Positions 16,257-25,523 of a stretch of DNA of 63,379 nucleotides are shown here, piece after piece. Each line of letters begins with the position of its first letter. Position 1 is the stretch's first letter. Position numbers and translations under genes: made by a program. Origin of the DNA: Oscillospiraceae bacterium (GTDB lineage Bacteria; Bacillota; Clostridia; Oscillospirales; Ruminococcaceae); NCBI GenBank assembly GCA_017550285.1, contig JAFZPP010000021.1:85874-149252 (forward strand), in the 5' to 3' direction. The notes under the pieces were generated by a model that was not told the DNA's origin, ran no database searches, and saw only the letters and a list, made by a program, of their open reading frames with translations.

Positions 16257-19076
16257 TTATTTCAGATAGTGCTTGAGGAACTGTCCGGTATAGGATTCCT
16301 CGCAGGCTGCGATTTGTTCGGGTGTCCCCTCGGCAACGATCATGCCGCCGCCGTCGCCGCCCTCGGGACCTAAGTCGATAATATGATCGGCGACCTTGAT
16401 CACATCCATATTGTGCTCAATGACAACGAGCGTATTGCCGCCGTCGGCGAGCTTTTGCAGGACGTCGATCAGGCGGTGCACATCGGCATTGTGCAGACCG
16501 GTTGTCGGTTCATCGAGGATATAAATTGTCTTTCCGGTCGAACGGCGCTGCAATTCGGTTGAGAGCTTGACGCGCTGTGCCTCACCGCCGGAGAGTGTCG
16601 TTGCGGGCTGTCCGATCCGGATATAGCCAAGCCCCACATCGCGCAGCGTATTGAGCTTGCGCGCGATCTTCGGAATTGCCGAGAAAAATTCGCAGCCCTC
16701 CTCGACGGTCATTTCGAGGACGTCGTAGATCGACTTGCCCTTGTATTTGACCTCGAGTGTTTCGTGATTATAACGCGCGCCCTTGCAGACATCGCAGGGA
16801 ACATAGACATCCGGCAGGAAATGCATCTCAATCTTGACGATGCCGTCGCCCTCACAGGCTTCGCATCTGCCGCCCTTGACGTTGAAGGAGAATCTGCCGG
16901 CGCTGTAGCCGCGTTTCTTTGCGTCCTGCGTCTGGGCGAAAAGCTCGCGGATATCCCCGAATACGCCGGTATACGTTGCCGGATTGGAGCGCGGTGTTCT
17001 GCCGATCGGGGACTGGTCGATGCAGATGACCTTATCGAGCTGCTCAATGCCGGTGATGCGGTCATATCCGGACGCGCGGATTTTCGCACGGTTCAGATGC
17101 GATGCGAGATACTTATACAGAATCTCATTGACGAGCGAGGATTTGCCCGAGCCGGAAACGCCCGTCACGCAGATGAATTTGCCGAGCGGAAAATGCACAT
17201 CAATCTTCCGGAGATTGTTGACCGATGCGCCGTAAATGACCAGTTCCTCGCCGGAGCCCTGCCGCCGTTCCTGCGGGACGGGAACCTTTTTTCTGCCGGA
17301 AAGATAGGCACCGGTTTCGGATTTTTCGCATTTGAGGATATCCTCGAGCGTGCCGGCACAGACGATCTCGCCGCCGTGAACACCGGCGCCCGGTCCGATA
17401 TCGACAATATAATCCGCAGCACGCATTGTATCATCGTCATGCTCCACGACGATCAGCGTATTGCCGCAGTCGCGCAGGCGTTTCAGCGTTGCAATCAGCT
17501 TTTCATTGTCGCGCTGATGCAGACCGATGCTCGGTTCATCGAGAATATAGAGCACGCCCATGAGCGAGGAGCCGATCTGCGTGGCAAGCCGGATGCGCTG
17601 GCTCTCGCCGCCGGAAAGCGAACCGGCTGCGCGTGCAAGCGTCAGGTATCCGAGCCCGACGCTTTGCAGAAAGCCCAGTCTTGCGCGGATTTCCTTGATA
17701 ATCAGTCTGGCGATCATCAGCTCGCGCTCGGTCAGCTGAATCTGATTGAAGAAATCAACCAGATCGCGGACGCTTTTGTGACAGAGTGTGTCGATGTCCA
17801 GCCCGCCGACGGTCACCGCGAGCGATACGGGCTTTAAGCGTCTGCCCTTGCAGGACGGACACGGGACCTCGGTCATATATTCCTCGAGCTCATCCTTGAC
17901 CCACTGACCGCCCTGTGCATAGCGGCGCTTGAGATTCGGAATCAGACCCTCGAAGGGATGATAATAGGTTGCGCCGCCGTATTCCTCCGCCTGATGCAGC
18001 TCGAGGTCCTCCTCGCCGTTGCCCCAGAGGAACAGATCAATCTGTTCCTTTGTCATATCGCGGAGCGGCGTATCAAGTGGGACACCGTAGGTCTCATGCA
18101 GCGCATTGGCATACATATTTGCAACGGATTTCGGGTCCTTCCAGTTCCAGCCGATCACCTTGAGACCGCCCTCGTGAATGGATAAATCCTTATTCGGCAT
18201 CAGCAGCTCCGGCTCAAATTCCGTGAAGACGCCCAGACCCGTGCAGGTCTCGCATGCGCCGAAGGGATTGTTGAACGAGAACATCCGCGGGGTCAGCTCC
18301 TCGACGGAAATGCCGTGCTCGGGGCAGGCGTAGGAGAGCGAAAAGAGCTGTTCCTCGCCGTCGATGATATCCACGAGGACGAGTCCGTCGGAGAGCGCAG
18401 TCGTCGTCTCAATGCTGTCTGCAAGGCGCGAGCGGATGCTTTCCTTGACGACAAGCCGGTCTACGATGATCTCAATATTATGCTTCTGATTCTTGTTCAT
18501 CTTGATCTTTTCGCTGAGATCATAGATGATGCCGTCCACGCGGACGCGGACATAGCCTGCCTTCTTCGCCTGCTCGAGCTCCTTCGTATATTCGCCCTTT
18601 CTGCCGCGGACAATCGGGGCAAGAAGCTGCAATTTTGTGCCCTCGGGGAGCTCCAGGACCTTGTCCGTAATCTGATCGACGGTCTGCTGCAAAATCTCTC
18701 TGCCGCAGACAGGGCAGTGCGGGATGCCGATGCGCGCATAAAGCAGACGCAGATAATCGTAAATCTCCGTCACGGTGCCGACGGTCGAGCGCGGGTTCTT
18801 TGAGGTTGTTTTCTGGTCAATCGAGATCGCAGGGGAGAGTCCGTCGATGCTGTCTACATCGGGCTTTTCCATCTGCCCGAGAAACTGCCGCGCATAAGAG
18901 GACAGCGACTCCATATAGCGCCGCTGTCCGTCTGCATAGATCGTATCAAATGCGAGTGAGGATTTGCCGGAGCCGGAAAGCCCCGTAAATACGACGAGCT
19001 TGTCGCGCGGTATCTCCAGATTGATATTTTTCAGATTATGCTCTCTGGCACCGCGGATGATGATTTTATCGAGCAT
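16257..19076 (-). CDS. uvrA: Excinuclease ABC subunit A
   Basis: 939 residues from the ATG at 19076; the extra 18 codons upstream are not conserved-looking. It has two ABC ATPase modules (Walker [10 protein letters not shown] and [14 protein letters not shown] signatures, Walker B ILDEP) and zinc-binding cysteine sets (CPVCG, CETC/CPSC and CEACEGDG). UvrA dimers scan DNA for helix-distorting lesions and load UvrB in nucleotide excision repair. Full family length, no oddities. Convergent with the serpin operon; the two genes upstream on the same strand are unrelated membrane proteins. Confidence 0.97.
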   Translation of the reverse strand: MLDKIIIRGAREHNLKNINLEIPRDKLVVFTGLSGSGKSSLAFDTIYADGQRRYMESLSSYARQFLGQMEKPDVDSIDGLSPAISIDQKTTSKNPRSTVGTVTEIYDYLRLLYARIGIPHCPVCGREILQQTVDQITDKVLELPEGTKLQLLAPIVRGRKGEYTKELEQAKKAGYVRVRVDGIIYDLSEKIKMNKNQKHNIEIIVDRLVVKESIRSRLADSIETTTALSDGLVLVDIIDGEEQLFSLSYACPEHGISVEELTPRMFSFNNPFGACETCTGLGVFTEFEPELLMPNKDLSIHEGGLKVIGWNWKDPKSVANMYANALHETYGVPLDTPLRDMTKEQIDLFLWGNGEEDLELHQAEEYGGATYYHPFEGLIPNLKRRYAQGGQWVKDELEEYMTEVPCPSCKGRRLKPVSLAVTVGGLDIDTLCHKSVRDLVDFFNQIQLTERELMIARLIIKEIRARLGFLQSVGLGYLTLARAAGSLSGGESQRIRLATQIGSSLMGVLYILDEPSIGLHQRDNEKLIATLKRLRDCGNTLIVVEHDDDTMRAADYIVDIGPGAGVHGGEIVCAGTLEDILKCEKSETGAYLSGRKKVPVPQERRQGSGEELVIYGASVNNLRKIDVHFPLGKFICVTGVSGSGKSSLVNEILYKYLASHLNRAKIRASGYDRITGIEQLDKVICIDQSPIGRTPRSNPATYTGVFGDIRELFAQTQDAKKRGYSAGRFSFNVKGGRCEACEGDGIVKIEMHFLPDVYVPCDVCKGARYNHETLEVKYKGKSIYDVLEMTVEEGCEFFSAIPKIARKLNTLRDVGLGYIRIGQPATTLSGGEAQRVKLSTELQRRSTGKTIYILDEPTTGLHNADVHRLIDVLQKLADGGNTLVVIEHNMDVIKVADHIIDLGPEGGDGGGMIVAEGTPEQIAACEESYTGQFLKHYLK

Positions 19077-19136
19077 GGGGTAATTGAAACCTTCCTTTCG
19101 GGTTATGTGAGGCGGCAGGCAGACCGGCATGCTGTG

Positions 19137-19805
19137 TCAGCGGAATGACACCAGTTCCCTGAGAAACGTGCCGAGTACCCAGATCAGCAGGAACAGAACA
19201 ACTATGCCGATCACGATGAGCGCAGAGCCGGTCAGCCGGAATCCTGCTTCCAGTGTCTGCTGCTTTGTCTGTACAGAACGGTATGCATCCGTCTCTGCTG
19301 CTTTATATTTTTCATAATCCTCTTCAAACATCACGGTCGCAGTCTCGTCGATTGTGACGCCGTGTGCGCTGCGGAAATGAACGGGTGCATCTTCCGGAAG
19401 CCTGCCGGATGCCGTTCTTGCGCGCTGCCATGCATCCTGATTCTGCTCTGCGACGGCATTGCGGAAGACATGCAGCCGGACTTTACTGCCCTCGGTCAGT
19501 GCCGTCGGGACATCCGTATCGAAGCCCATGAGTGCTGTCAGTGTCTCACCGTCACGCTGATAGGTCACTGCAATCTGATAGCTGTACAGATCGCCGGTTC
19601 GGGCGGGTCTGCGAAGTGCGCGGATATCCGTCACCGTTCCTGTCACGGCAAATGAACTGGCAAGCCGGTGCTCATAGGGCGGCGGCGCTTCTTCACTCAG
19701 CTCTGCTGCCTGCCGGAAGCCTTTGCCGAAGCCGATTGCAGACAGAGCACTGAGTGCTGCCGGCAGCAGGAGAAGGAGAAGAATCGTAAATATGAGCTCA
19801 TACAT
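19137..19805 (-). CDS. Two-helix membrane protein, paralogue of the next gene
   Basis: 222 residues. A long N-terminal hydrophobic helix (residues 4-24), a soluble central part with beta character (SYQIAVTYQRDGETLTALMGF and GSKVRLHVF), and a second hydrophobic helix near the C-terminus (about 190-212). The central pattern, in which a membrane helix flanks a strand-rich domain handling a value such as SKVRLHVF, recalls DUF3592-type proteins, but I am not sure. The motif IDETATVMFEEDYEKY is echoed in the gene upstream. Confidence 0.7.
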   Translation of the reverse strand: MYELIFTILLLLLLPAALSALSAIGFGKGFRQAAELSEEAPPPYEHRLASSFAVTGTVTDIRALRRPARTGDLYSYQIAVTYQRDGETLTALMGFDTDVPTALTEGSKVRLHVFRNAVAEQNQDAWQRARTASGRLPEDAPVHFRSAHGVTIDETATVMFEEDYEKYKAAETDAYRSVQTKQQTLEAGFRLTGSALIVIGIVVLFLLIWVLGTFLRELVSFR

Positions 19806-19819
19806 ATTCGATGTTCGTT

Positions 19820-20437
19820 TCAGAATTCCAATGCGAGCGCGATACCGATGCAGATACAGATAATCAGCGAAACGCCGCTGCCGATCAGCCAGAGCCAGCC
19901 TGCGGTTTGCAGCGATCTGATTTTCTTTTCCAGATCATCGGAGAGCGCCTGAAAATCGTGTGCGAGCATGACCGTTCCGGTCTCGTCAATCGGCTTGTCG
20001 AGCCATTTGCGGAATGAAATGGGGCAGTCGATTCTGCCTGTTGCACAGCGCTGCGGATTGAACGCCTCGGCATCCGGAATAATCACAGACTGCTGGAAAA
20101 TATGCAGCGGGATCGCCTCGCCGGGCGCATAATGCAGCGGTGTACCGGTCGTAATGCCGATCAGCGCGCGGTGCAGGGCACCTGCGGTATCGGCATAGCG
20201 GATCGAATACTTATAGTGCAGCAGGCTCGGCATGACGGGCGAATCCTGAACGAGCTGCGCATCGAGGACGACACCGTCCGCGGGATAGCTTGCGGCGTTT
20301 TTTTCGCGTGCGGCAATTCTGCGCTTGCGCTCACGGAACGCTGCGATGCCTGCGGCAGCCATGCCGAATACAAAGCTGATGCCGAACAGCAGGAGCATTG
20401 CGAGAAGAAAAATACCGAATAATTGTTTTGAATCCAT
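19820..20437 (-). CDS. Two-helix membrane protein, paralogue of the previous gene
   Basis: 205 residues from the ATG at 20437, which has AAAGG upstream; the longer frame to 20650 reads back over the flavoprotein gene on the same strand and is rejected. The layout equals its neighbour: an N-terminal helix (FLLAMLLLFGISFVFGMAAA), a strand-rich centre (PLHIFQQSVIIPD), the shared motif IDETGTVMLAHDFQ, then a C-terminal helix (WLWLIGSGVSLIICICIGI). The pair probably arose by duplication and may form a complex. Function unknown. Confidence 0.7.
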   Translation of the reverse strand: MDSKQLFGIFLLAMLLLFGISFVFGMAAAGIAAFRERKRRIAAREKNAASYPADGVVLDAQLVQDSPVMPSLLHYKYSIRYADTAGALHRALIGITTGTPLHYAPGEAIPLHIFQQSVIIPDAEAFNPQRCATGRIDCPISFRKWLDKPIDETGTVMLAHDFQALSDDLEKKIRSLQTAGWLWLIGSGVSLIICICIGIALALEF

Positions 20438-20477
20438 GATAAAGCCTTTCTGTATGTCAGTAAAATGATGCCCTGTC

Positions 20478-21704
20478 TTACATCGCGGAACCCGCAGCAA
20501 AGCCGGTTGCAAACGCGATTTGCAGATTATAGCCGCCGGTGAACGCATCGACGTCCAGCAGTTCGCCGGCAAAGAATAATCCGCGTATCTTCTTTGATTC
20601 CATGGTGTTCGGATTGACCTCGCGCACGGAGACGCCGCCGCGTGTAACAATCGCTTCGGCTATCGGGCGCATCGCCGTCGGATGCAGCGTGAAGCCCTTG
20701 ACCGCGCCGACCAGTGCTGCGCGCTCCGCCTTTGTGATATCATGTACCTTTTTCTCCGGCGATATACCGGCGCGGCGCAGCATCACGGGAATCATGGATG
20801 CAGGCAGCAGTCCGCGGACCGCGTTTGCCGCATCCTTATTCTTCTGCTCTGTGAAATCACGCTGAATGCGGAGATCAAGCTGTTCCGGCGTGAGCGCAGG
20901 CTTCATGTCGATCATCAGCAGGCAGTCGGAGAGCTTTTGCGGGTCGAGCATGCAGCTTGCCGAGAGTACCAGCGGTCCCGAGACGCCGAAATGCGTGAAC
21001 AGCATCTCGCCGAGCTCGGAAAATATGACTTTCTTGCCGCGCTTGACAGTCAGTGTGACATTTTTCAGCGAGAGCCCCTGCATTTCCTGCGGGTCATGCT
21101 CTGCGGTTTCCAGCGGAATCAGTGATGGCTGCGGCGCAATGACCGTATGCCCTGCCTGCTGCGCAAGCCGATAGCCGTCTCCGCGCGAGCCGGTTCGCGG
21201 ATAGCTCATGCCGCCCGTTGCAAGCAGTACGGCATCTGCGGTATGCTCTGCGCCGTTTTCCAGCCGGACACCGGTGCAGCGGTCTTCTGCAATCAGCAGC
21301 TCCGTGACGCGGGAATGATCATAGATTCGCACATTTTCCTTCCGCATTTCCTGCGTGAGCGCATGGACAATATCCTTTGCACTGTCGCTCTGCGGAAAGA
21401 CGCGCCTGCCGCGCTCGGTCTTGAGCGGGACGCCTGCGGCTTCAAAAAACGCCATGACATCCGCCGGCGTGCAGCGCGAAAATGCCGAGTACAGAAACCG
21501 CGGATTCCGCGGAATATTCTGCATCAGCGTATCGGGATCACAGCCATTTGTGACGTTGCAGCGTCCTTTTCCGGTGATCGAGAGCTTATGTCCGAGCCGG
21601 TCGTTAGCATCAAGCAGCAGCACCGATCTGCCTCTGCGCGCAGCCGTGACCGCGGCAAACATGCCCGATGCACCGCCGCCGACTATAATAATATTGCTGT
21701 GCAT
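20478..21704 (-). CDS. HI0933-like FAD-dependent oxidoreductase (BaiN/RdsA family)
   Basis: 408 residues from the ATG at 21704, directly opening with the FAD-binding strand NIIIVGGGASGMFAAVTAARRG. Further FAD contacts are GKGRCNVTNG and ATGGMSYPRTGSRGDGY; the C-terminus has GGVSVREVNPNTMESK and FAGELLDVDAFTGGYNLQIAFATG, which are family signatures. The family is soluble, and some members reduce bile-acid intermediates, but most have no proven substrate. The start lies one base after the stop of the small DUF3006-like gene, so they are coupled. Confidence 0.92.
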   Translation of the reverse strand: MHSNIIIVGGGASGMFAAVTAARRGRSVLLLDANDRLGHKLSITGKGRCNVTNGCDPDTLMQNIPRNPRFLYSAFSRCTPADVMAFFEAAGVPLKTERGRRVFPQSDSAKDIVHALTQEMRKENVRIYDHSRVTELLIAEDRCTGVRLENGAEHTADAVLLATGGMSYPRTGSRGDGYRLAQQAGHTVIAPQPSLIPLETAEHDPQEMQGLSLKNVTLTVKRGKKVIFSELGEMLFTHFGVSGPLVLSASCMLDPQKLSDCLLMIDMKPALTPEQLDLRIQRDFTEQKNKDAANAVRGLLPASMIPVMLRRAGISPEKKVHDITKAERAALVGAVKGFTLHPTAMRPIAEAIVTRGGVSVREVNPNTMESKKIRGLFFAGELLDVDAFTGGYNLQIAFATGFAAGSAM

Positions 21705-21705
21705 A

Positions 21706-21930
21706 TCAGCCCTGCAATCCGCTGAGCTTTTCGGCTGCCACAGCGCGGCGCTTCTCGGTTTCGAGTGTGTCGATTGCATAGCCCTCGGCAGTCTTGACGA
21801 GCACATCGCCTTCTGCTGCATCGTCGGGCAGCCAGCTTGCGGGAAGATTCTTGTAAAGCACCTCGCCGGTCTCCTCCCGAATTTCGAGAACGGCATAGTC
21901 GCCTTCAAAACGGTCAATGGTCATAGTCAT
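21706..21930 (-). CDS. DUF3006-like small protein
   Basis: 74 residues, opening MTMTIDRFEGDYAVLEI, which matches the start of DUF3006 proteins (a small beta-barrel-like domain). It continues with an acidic stretch DDAAEGDVLVKTAEG. The stop is one base from the start of the flavoprotein, suggesting co-translation. No known biochemical function for the family. Confidence 0.8.
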   Translation of the reverse strand: MTMTIDRFEGDYAVLEIREETGEVLYKNLPASWLPDDAAEGDVLVKTAEGYAIDTLETEKRRAVAAEKLSGLQG

Positions 21931-21971
21931 AGGAATACCGCCTTTCTGCGTGAATTTTCTATGATGCGGAA

Positions 21972-22592
21972 TCAGTCTGCGCTGATCAGCGTGATCGCGG
22001 TGACGCCCTCCGCAGGGGAACCCTTGAACTGGATGATATGATGCGAGGTTGCAATTTCGGCGCCGGTCACGCCGAGCTCAACACCGGTTTTTTCCTTGAA
22101 ATCCGCAGCGCTCGTGCCGATTGTGACGCCGTTGAAGCAGACCGGAAACAGTGCCGGTGCAGGCAGCGAGCTGATTCCGAGATCGCGGAAGGTGATTTCG
22201 CTGATCAGACCGGAGCTGTAGGTATCCTTCGAGGGGCAGTTTTGCAGCTTGATCGTGCCGCATGCGCAGCCGTCATAGAGCAGCGTTGCGGTGACCTCGC
22301 CCTGCGCCGAGAAGCTGAAATCAGATGCCTCCGGATCAATCGAGAATTTGGGACTCAAGGATTTGAACGTCGCCGGATACGAGAAACGGTTTGCACCGAG
22401 CCACAGTGAGCCCGGGATATCCGCTTCGGTCCATGTGCCCGCGATATTGACCGGCGGCAGCTTCTGGACGGTCTGTAATTCGGTATAGGATTCGACGGTC
22501 AGCTCGGGCTTCGGTTTCTTTTCGCCGCATGAGAGCATGCTTAAACACATGACTGCGGAAAGAAGCAAAGTTACATATTTGCGTGTTTTCAT
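21972..22592 (-). CDS. Predicted lipoprotein of unknown function
   Basis: 206 residues with a signal peptide ending at SMLSC (Cys22), followed by a short charged spacer EKKPKPE. The mature part is strand-rich; a lipocalin-like or general beta-sandwich fold is possible (TEADIPGSLWLGANRFSYPAT, EGVTAITLISAD). It is upstream of the DUF3006/flavoprotein pair on the same strand. Family not recognised. Confidence 0.72.
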   Translation of the reverse strand: MKTRKYVTLLLSAVMCLSMLSCGEKKPKPELTVESYTELQTVQKLPPVNIAGTWTEADIPGSLWLGANRFSYPATFKSLSPKFSIDPEASDFSFSAQGEVTATLLYDGCACGTIKLQNCPSKDTYSSGLISEITFRDLGISSLPAPALFPVCFNGVTIGTSAADFKEKTGVELGVTGAEIATSHHIIQFKGSPAEGVTAITLISAD

Positions 22593-22811
22593 GGATGCCT
22601 CCTATGTGATTTGAACAGTTACCTTTCATTTCATAAGTCCATAGTGAAGGGTATAGGGTGTTTTTTCGCTTGTTGTTTTATCTAGTGTAAGAAACATTAT
22701 ATTTGTGCAAGTTCGTTTTTGTCTTCGATTGTTTCTGTGTAAATAGAAATGCTTGTATCTTAAACGGGAGTAATTATGATACTTCAAGAACAGTTTGTAA
22801 TTAAGAGGAAA

Positions 22812-22886
22812 TCAGTAATTATGGACGCTTTCATATTCATTGATGAGTTCCTCAATCTTATGAGGAAGGAGCATCAAATAATCCAT
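22812..22886 (-). CDS. Possible 24-residue peptide gene downstream of ygiQ-like gene
   Basis: A minus-strand ATG at 22886 follows a perfect AGGAGG at six-base spacing. The frame reads MDYLMLLPHKIEELINEY and a few more residues before TGA. It begins 20 bases after the radical SAM stop. The peptide is amphipathic with hydrophobic and acidic faces. The very strong ribosome binding site is the main argument; the surrounding DNA is AT-rich. It could also be the remnant of a longer gene. Confidence 0.4.
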   Translation of the reverse strand: MDYLMLLPHKIEELINEYESVHNY

Positions 22887-22905
22887 ATAAATCCTCCTAA
22901 CATGT

Positions 22906-24837
22906 TTATCTGCGTTTGCCGCGCGGCTTCTGTGAGGAGTTGCTTGATGATTTGCCGCCGGATTTGGGCTGCATCGGTTTCTTTCCGGCATGCCGGCTCT
23001 GCGGCGGATTCTGTCTGCGATTGCCGCCTGTCTGTTGTGAATTCAGTGCTGCCGGTACGAGACAGTGCGGTCCGCTGCCGATGAGGTCGCGTCTGCCAGC
23101 CTTCATCAGTGCAGACCGGATCAGCGCGTAATTCTCCGGCTTGAAATATTGCAGCATGGCGCGCTGCTCTGCCTTTTCCTTCGGCGAGCGCGGTACATAG
23201 ACCGGCTGCATCGTGTAGGGATCGAGCCCCGTATGGAACATGCAGGTCGAGATCGTGCCGGGGGTCGGGTAGAAATCCTGCACCTGTTCGGGGTGGATGC
23301 CCTCCTCTTTCAGGAAACAGGCAAGCGCGATTGCGTCCTTGACCGTGCTGCCGGGGTGGCTGCTCATCAGGTAGGGGACGAGATACTGCTCCTTGCCCAT
23401 GGATTTTGTCAGCTCATAAAAGCGCTTCTGGAACGCCTTATATGCTTCGATATGCGGCTTGCCCATTTTATCGAGCACCGCATTCGAGCAGTGCTCCGGC
23501 GCAACCTTGAGCTGTCCGGAGACATGATACCGCACGAGCTCGCGGAAAAATTCGTCATCCTTGTCGCACATCAGATAATCATAGCGGATGCCGGAGCGGA
23601 TGAATACGCGCTTGATTTTCGGCAGCGCACGCAGCTTCCGCAGCAGACGCAGATATTCCTGATGATCGACGGTCAGATTTTTGCAGGGTTCGGGTGCTAA
23701 GCATTTTCGTCCCTTGCAGAGCCCGTATTGGAGCTGCTTTTCGCAGGAAGGATGCCGGAAATTCGCCGTCGGACCGCCGACATCATGCAGATAGCCCTTG
23801 AAATCGGGCAGCGTGGTCAGATATTTCGCCTCGGCAATAACGGATTCCTCCGAGCGTGTGGTCATGCGCCTGCCCTGATGCAGCGCAATCGAGCAGAAAT
23901 TGCAGAAGCCGAAGCAGCCGCGGTTGTGCGTGATCGAGAAGCGCACCTCCTTGATCGCCGGAACGCCGCCCTCTGCCTCATACATCGGGTGATAGGTGCG
24001 CATGAACGGCAGTGTATAAATCGCGTCGAATTCCTGCTGCGTCAGCGAGATCGCAGGCGGATTCTGCACGAGCATCTTTTTGCCGTGGCGCTGGATAATG
24101 CGCTTGCCGTAGACTTCATCCTGCTGGTCATACTGGATGCGGCAGGCTTTGGCGTATGCCTCTTTGCTGTCGCGCACCTGTTCATAGGAGGGACATTCCG
24201 CCGAGCCGAACGGGGTATCCGCAGGGTCACAGAGATAGCATGTGCCGCGGACATCGCGTATTTCATGGACGGGGACGCCGTCGCGGAGCATATCTGCCAT
24301 TTCGATCATGCTGTGTTCGCCCATGCCGAAGCTGAGGATATCCGCACCGCTTTCGAGCAGCACGGACGGATGTACCGCATCATCCCAGTAATCATAATGC
24401 GCAAAACGGCGCAGCGAGGCTTCGAGTCCGCCGATCAGAACCGGAATATCCTGTCCGTAAATTTGTCTGATCTTGCGGCAATATACGATCACCGCTCTGT
24501 CGGGACGCCGCCCCGCTTTGTTGCCGGGGGAATAGGCATCGTCGGAGCGCTTTTTCTTTGCGGATGTATAATGCGCGACCATGCTGTCGATATTGCCTGC
24601 GCTGACGAGAAATGCAAGGTGCGGTCTGCCGAAGCGCAGAAAGTCGGTATCGGTTTTCCAGTCCGGCTGTGCGAGCATGGCGACCGAATAGCCGTGCGAT
24701 TCGAGCAGGCGGCAGATGATCGCCGCACCGAAGCTCGGGTGATCGACATAGGCATCGCCGCAGACATATACAAAATCCGGCTGTGCAATGCCGCGTTCCC
24801 GCAGCTCCTCCATTGTCACCGGCAAAAAGCCGTTCAT
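22906..24837 (-). CDS. YgiQ family radical SAM protein
   Basis: 643 residues from the ATG at 24837 with AAGGTGGTGA upstream. The radical SAM cluster cysteines are Cys308, Cys312 and Cys315 in CFGFCNFC. The N-terminal half matches the UPF0313 family (FVYVCGDAYVDHPSFG, GGLEASLRRFAHYDYWDD), and a second cysteine set follows later (CEKQLQYGLCKGRKC). The C-terminal 45 residues are a low-complexity basic Ser/Gln/Lys tail. The reaction of the family is not known to me. Possibly followed by a tiny peptide gene. Confidence 0.93.
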   Translation of the reverse strand: MNGFLPVTMEELRERGIAQPDFVYVCGDAYVDHPSFGAAIICRLLESHGYSVAMLAQPDWKTDTDFLRFGRPHLAFLVSAGNIDSMVAHYTSAKKKRSDDAYSPGNKAGRRPDRAVIVYCRKIRQIYGQDIPVLIGGLEASLRRFAHYDYWDDAVHPSVLLESGADILSFGMGEHSMIEMADMLRDGVPVHEIRDVRGTCYLCDPADTPFGSAECPSYEQVRDSKEAYAKACRIQYDQQDEVYGKRIIQRHGKKMLVQNPPAISLTQQEFDAIYTLPFMRTYHPMYEAEGGVPAIKEVRFSITHNRGCFGFCNFCSIALHQGRRMTTRSEESVIAEAKYLTTLPDFKGYLHDVGGPTANFRHPSCEKQLQYGLCKGRKCLAPEPCKNLTVDHQEYLRLLRKLRALPKIKRVFIRSGIRYDYLMCDKDDEFFRELVRYHVSGQLKVAPEHCSNAVLDKMGKPHIEAYKAFQKRFYELTKSMGKEQYLVPYLMSSHPGSTVKDAIALACFLKEEGIHPEQVQDFYPTPGTISTCMFHTGLDPYTMQPVYVPRSPKEKAEQRAMLQYFKPENYALIRSALMKAGRRDLIGSGPHCLVPAALNSQQTGGNRRQNPPQSRHAGKKPMQPKSGGKSSSNSSQKPRGKRR

Positions 24838-24894
24838 GCATGAATCACCACCTTGCTGATCGTTCGGAGTGAGAAACACAGCGAATGCTGCTTG

Positions 24895-25461
24895 CTACTC
24901 AGACTGTTTTTCCTCTGTACGGATATATTCTGCCGGCACGGTATCGGTCAGCCAGACGCCGTTTTCGGCGCGGTAGAAGCGACAGCCGTCCTTTGCCATT
25001 TGTCCGGCAGCGATCTGCAACACCACAGGTCTGCCGTGGCGTGTGCCGACCTTCACCGCTGTTTCAATATCCGGAGAGAGATGCACATACTGCCGTGACA
25101 TCGGTTTTAAGCCCTCCTGCATGATGCTGCCGAGAAAGCGGCTTGCAGTGCCGTGCCAGAGATATTCCGGCGGCTCGACCGGCTGAAATTCCAGATCGAC
25201 CGCGACCGAATGCCCCTGATTTGCACGTATTTTCGTATGATCTTCATTGAAGGCGTAGCGCTGCTTTGCATCCGTGCGGACGATTTCTTCCAGCAGCGCC
25301 GGATCGGCAGGATATCCTGCGGCTGCCATACCGTTCAGCAGCTTTGGGACATCCGCCCAGCCGTGTGCATCCAGCGTGATGCCTGCCGCATCGGGCTGAT
25401 GCCGCAGTACCAGACTGATGAATTTGCTTGTGTGTGTCTTTTGCTTTTCTGTATATTCCAT
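24895..25461 (-). CDS. kptA: Tpt1/KptA family RNA 2'-phosphotransferase
   Basis: 188 residues from the ATG at 25461 (GAGGACAT upstream). The family pattern is clear: SKFISLVLRHQPDAAGITLD, then a helical domain with RYAFNEDHTKIRANQGHS, then the ADP-ribosyltransferase-like half with YLWHGTASRFLGSIMQEGL and YVHLSPDIETAVKVG. In eukaryotes Tpt1 removes the splice-junction 2'-phosphate from tRNA using NAD; bacteria lack that substrate, so the bacterial role is open. It lies between the radical SAM and spoIIIE-like genes, with no obvious partner. Confidence 0.93.
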   Translation of the reverse strand: MEYTEKQKTHTSKFISLVLRHQPDAAGITLDAHGWADVPKLLNGMAAAGYPADPALLEEIVRTDAKQRYAFNEDHTKIRANQGHSVAVDLEFQPVEPPEYLWHGTASRFLGSIMQEGLKPMSRQYVHLSPDIETAVKVGTRHGRPVVLQIAAGQMAKDGCRFYRAENGVWLTDTVPAEYIRTEEKQSE

Positions 25462-25523
25462 TTTGATGTCCTCAGATATTTTGTAAGAAGCAGGAAAGCG
25501 GAGCAAATCCGATGCCTGCCTGT

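Noticed and set aside
22776-23084. 102-residue plus-strand frame overlapping the end of the YgiQ-type gene
   Set aside because: Most of it is antisense to the radical SAM gene; the AT-rich first part has no coding features apart from a weak start.
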